Notes under the pieces: generated by a model
Database searches by the model: none
Told to the model about the DNA's origin: nothing
What the model saw: only the letters and a program-made list of their open reading frames with translations
Part shown: positions 62,107-64,000 of the stretch, piece by piece
Numbering within the stretch: position 1 is the stretch's first letter
Layout of the letters: every line of letters begins with the position of its first letter
NCBI RefSeq assembly: GCF_000513955.1
Contig: NZ_AZUZ01000006.1
Span: forward strand, 94,340 to 158,339
Source: Pseudoxanthomonas suwonensis J47
GTDB lineage: Bacteria; Pseudomonadota; Gammaproteobacteria; Xanthomonadales; Xanthomonadaceae
DNA: 64,000 nt
Direction: 5' to 3'
Program-made: the position numbers and the translations under genes

Positions 62107-64000
62107 ATGCTTCCTGAACTCGGCCAGGTCCTGCTGGTCCTGGCGCTGCTGGTGGCCCTGCTGCAGGCAGTGCTGCCGATCGCCGGCGCCCAGCGCGGCA
62201 ACGCCGCGTGGATGGCGGTGGCACGTCCGGCCAGCTTCGCCCAGCTGGCCCTGGTGGCCGGCGCCTTCGCGCTGCTGACGTACGCCTTCGTCAGCCAGGA
62301 CTTCTCGGTCCGCTACGTGGCGACCAACTCCAACTCGCTGCTGCCACTGGTCTACCGCTACACCGCGGTGTGGGGCTCGCACGAGGGCTCGCTGCTGCTG
62401 TGGACCCTGGTGCTGGCCTGCTGGAACGGCGCGGTGGCGCTGTTCTCGCGGCGCCTGCCGGAGCCGGTGATGGCGCGCGTGCTCGGTGTGATGGGCATCG
62501 TCGCCTTCGGCTTCCTCGCCTTCCTGATCTTCACCTCCAACCCGTTCGAGCGGCTGATCCCCGCCGCGGCCGAGGGCCGCGACCTCAATCCGCTGCTGCA
62601 GGACCCGGGGATGATCATCCACCCGCCGATGCAGTACGTCGGCTGGGCCGGGTTCTCGGTGCCGTTCGCCTTCGCCATCGCCGCGCTGCTGGACGGACGC
62701 ATCGATGCGCGCTGGCTGCGCTGGACCCGGCCGTGGACCAACATCGCCTGGGCCTTCCTCAGCGTGGGCATCGCCTTGGGCAGCTGGTGGGCGTACTACG
62801 AGCTGGGCTGGGGCGGCTGGTGGTTCTGGGACCCGGTGGAGAACGCGGCGTTCATGCCGTGGCTGGTCGGCGCGGCGCTGATCCACTCGCAGGCGGTGAC
62901 CGAGAAGCGCGGCAGCTTCGCCGGCTGGACCCTGCTGCTGGCGATCGCCGCATTCTCGCTGTCGCTGATGGGTACCTTCCTAGTGCGCTCGGGCGTGCTG
63001 ACCAGCGTGCACGCATTCGCCTCCGATCCGGCGCGCGGCCTGTTCATCCTGGTGTTCCTGGGCCTGGTGATCGGCGGCTCGCTGCTGCTGTACGCGCTGC
63101 GCGCCGGCCGCCTCGAAGCCGGCGCCGGGTTCCAGCCGGCCTCGCGCGAGACCCTGCTGCTGCTCAACAACCTGCTGCTGGCCAGCGCCTGCGCGATGAT
63201 CCTGCTGGGCACGCTGTACCCGCTGCTGGCCGACGCGCTGGACCTGGGCAAGATCTCGGTCGGCCCGCCCTACTTCGGCCTGCTGTTCTTCGTGCTGATG
63301 GCGCCGCTGGTGGCGCTGGTGCCGTTCGGGCCGCTGGCGCGCTGGCAGCGCGACCAGGCCTCGCGGGTGGTGGCGATGCTGCTGCCGTGGCTGCTGGTGG
63401 CGCTGGCGGCGGGCGTGGTCGCCTTCTTCATGGCACCGCAGGGCGCGTGGAAGAGCGCGTTCGGCGTGGCCGGCGCGGCCTGGGTGATCCTCGGCACGGC
63501 ACGCTTCGTGTGGAGCCGGCTGGGCAACGGCGGGCGCATGACCCCGGAGATGTGGGGCATGGTCCTGGCCCACGTCGGCATCGGCGTGTTCCTCGCCGGC
63601 GCGCTGCTGGTGGAAGCGCAGAACGTGCAGCGCGAGGTCGCGCTGCGCCCGGGCGAGTCGCTGCAGGTCGGCCGCCATGAATTCGTGTTCCAGGGCGTGG
63701 ACCAGTTGCGCGGACCGAACTACCTGGCCGACCGCGGCCACGTGCTGGTCAGGCGCGGCGGCAGCGAGCTGACCCTGCTGCACCCGGAGAAGCGCGCCTA
63801 CGCCAGCGGCGGCCAGGTGATGACCGAGGCCGGCATCCGCCCGGGCCTGTTCGGCGACGTCTACGTAGCCCTGGGCGAGTCGCTGGGTGACGGCGCCTGG
63901 GCGGTGCGCGTGCACATCAAACCTTTCGTGCGCTGGATCTGGGCCGGCGCGTTCCTGATGGCGCTGGGTGGCCTGGTCACCGCGACCGACCGCCGCTTCC
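62107..64000 (+). CDS. ccmF: Cytochrome c heme lyase subunit CcmF (partial, runs off the right edge)
   Basis: An uninterrupted frame of 631 codons from the ATG at 62107 to the window end, with no stop. It starts MLPELGQVLLVLALLVALLQ and contains VWGSHEGSLLLW, the Trp-rich heme motif GWGGWWFWDPVENAAFMPW, and the late family segment FLMALGGLVTATDRRF. CcmF in this group is about 650 residues, so only a short C-terminal piece is missing. It joins heme from CcmE to apocytochrome c. The reading is frame-consistent across the whole length; other frames are not. Confidence 0.94.
   Translation, partial: MLPELGQVLLVLALLVALLQAVLPIAGAQRGNAAWMAVARPASFAQLALVAGAFALLTYAFVSQDFSVRYVATNSNSLLPLVYRYTAVWGSHEGSLLLWTLVLACWNGAVALFSRRLPEPVMARVLGVMGIVAFGFLAFLIFTSNPFERLIPAAAEGRDLNPLLQDPGMIIHPPMQYVGWAGFSVPFAFAIAALLDGRIDARWLRWTRPWTNIAWAFLSVGIALGSWWAYYELGWGGWWFWDPVENAAFMPWLVGAALIHSQAVTEKRGSFAGWTLLLAIAAFSLSLMGTFLVRSGVLTSVHAFASDPARGLFILVFLGLVIGGSLLLYALRAGRLEAGAGFQPASRETLLLLNNLLLASACAMILLGTLYPLLADALDLGKISVGPPYFGLLFFVLMAPLVALVPFGPLARWQRDQASRVVAMLLPWLLVALAAGVVAFFMAPQGAWKSAFGVAGAAWVILGTARFVWSRLGNGGRMTPEMWGMVLAHVGIGVFLAGALLVEAQNVQREVALRPGESLQVGRHEFVFQGVDQLRGPNYLADRGHVLVRRGGSELTLLHPEKRAYASGGQVMTEAGIRPGLFGDVYVALGESLGDGAWAVRVHIKPFVRWIWAGAFLMALGGLVTATDRRF

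Noticed and set aside
62208-63680. A 490-codon plus-strand frame inside ccmF
   Set aside because: It is in another frame; the conserved CcmF residues are all in the frame from 62107.

Overview
The window is a high-GC gammaproteobacterial chromosome segment, most likely from the Xanthomonadaceae/Lysobacteraceae (a Lysobacter, Luteimonas, Pseudoxanthomonas or close relative). Three things point there: GTAG-type REP hairpins, an Oar-like TonB-dependent receptor beside a LacI regulator, and the order comEC-exbB-exbD-msbA-lpxK-kdsB-uvrC-pgsA-tRNA-Gly. Genus cannot be fixed from the sequence alone. I see no prophage, insertion sequence, integrase or CRISPR array. The accessory signal lies in the intergenic repeats and in one carbohydrate-uptake operon.

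Layout. 0-12.2 kb (minus strand): comEC, then a tightly packed run exbB-exbD-msbA-lpxK-kdsB-LMW phosphatase-thioredoxin/NHL protein-uvrC-pgsA, ending in two tRNA-Gly(GCC) copies separated by a terminator. 12.6-17.5 kb: small genes (a Rdx/SelT-like protein and a PspC protein), a LolD ATPase with a single LolC/E-type permease, sdhE with a ygfX-like gene, and an MFS transporter. 17.6-24.5 kb (plus): cytochrome bo3 quinol oxidase cyoABCD, a SURF1 protein, and a RegB/RegA-type redox two-component pair in one run. 24.5-25.1 kb: a non-coding repeat island with two 82-nt elements that look like a structured RNA. 25.1-28.8 kb (minus): a succinate dehydrogenase operon led by a tiny SDHAF4-like gene. 28.8-29.7 kb: ygfZ.

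29.7-50.4 kb is a carbon module. A UgpC/MsmK-type ABC ATPase diverges from the Entner-Doudoroff genes zwf-glk-pgl-edd-eda across a region holding a LacI-type palindrome. A repeat-filled gap follows. Then comes an eight-gene minus-strand operon: lacI, TonB receptor, PF10091/GH144-like lipoprotein, sugar-binding lipoprotein, two permeases, a large discoidin/six-hairpin secreted protein and a membrane protein. The ABC permeases have no ATPase of their own; the UgpC-type protein is the obvious partner. Glucose released from an imported glucan would feed glk and the Entner-Doudoroff enzymes.

50.9-64 kb: scpA-scpB-rluB; a small exported protein; a repeat-bracketed block with an omega-amidase-like nitrilase, a membrane protein, a YbdL/KAT-type aminotransferase and a DUF3293 gene; and the cytochrome c maturation genes ccmA-ccmB-ccmC-ccmD-ccmE-ccmF, with ccmF running off the right edge.

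The most unusual signal is the pair of 82-nt elements at 24677-24758 and 24901-24982. They share identical single-stranded blocks, while both stems differ in sequence but stay complementary, as expected for a conserved RNA (or hairpin DNA) structure. Four other repeat families occur in gaps: GTAG REPs, a CCCCTCTCCC hairpin, a long interrupted palindrome ending in the GGGGTATGCC arm, and an approximately 157-bp direct repeat.
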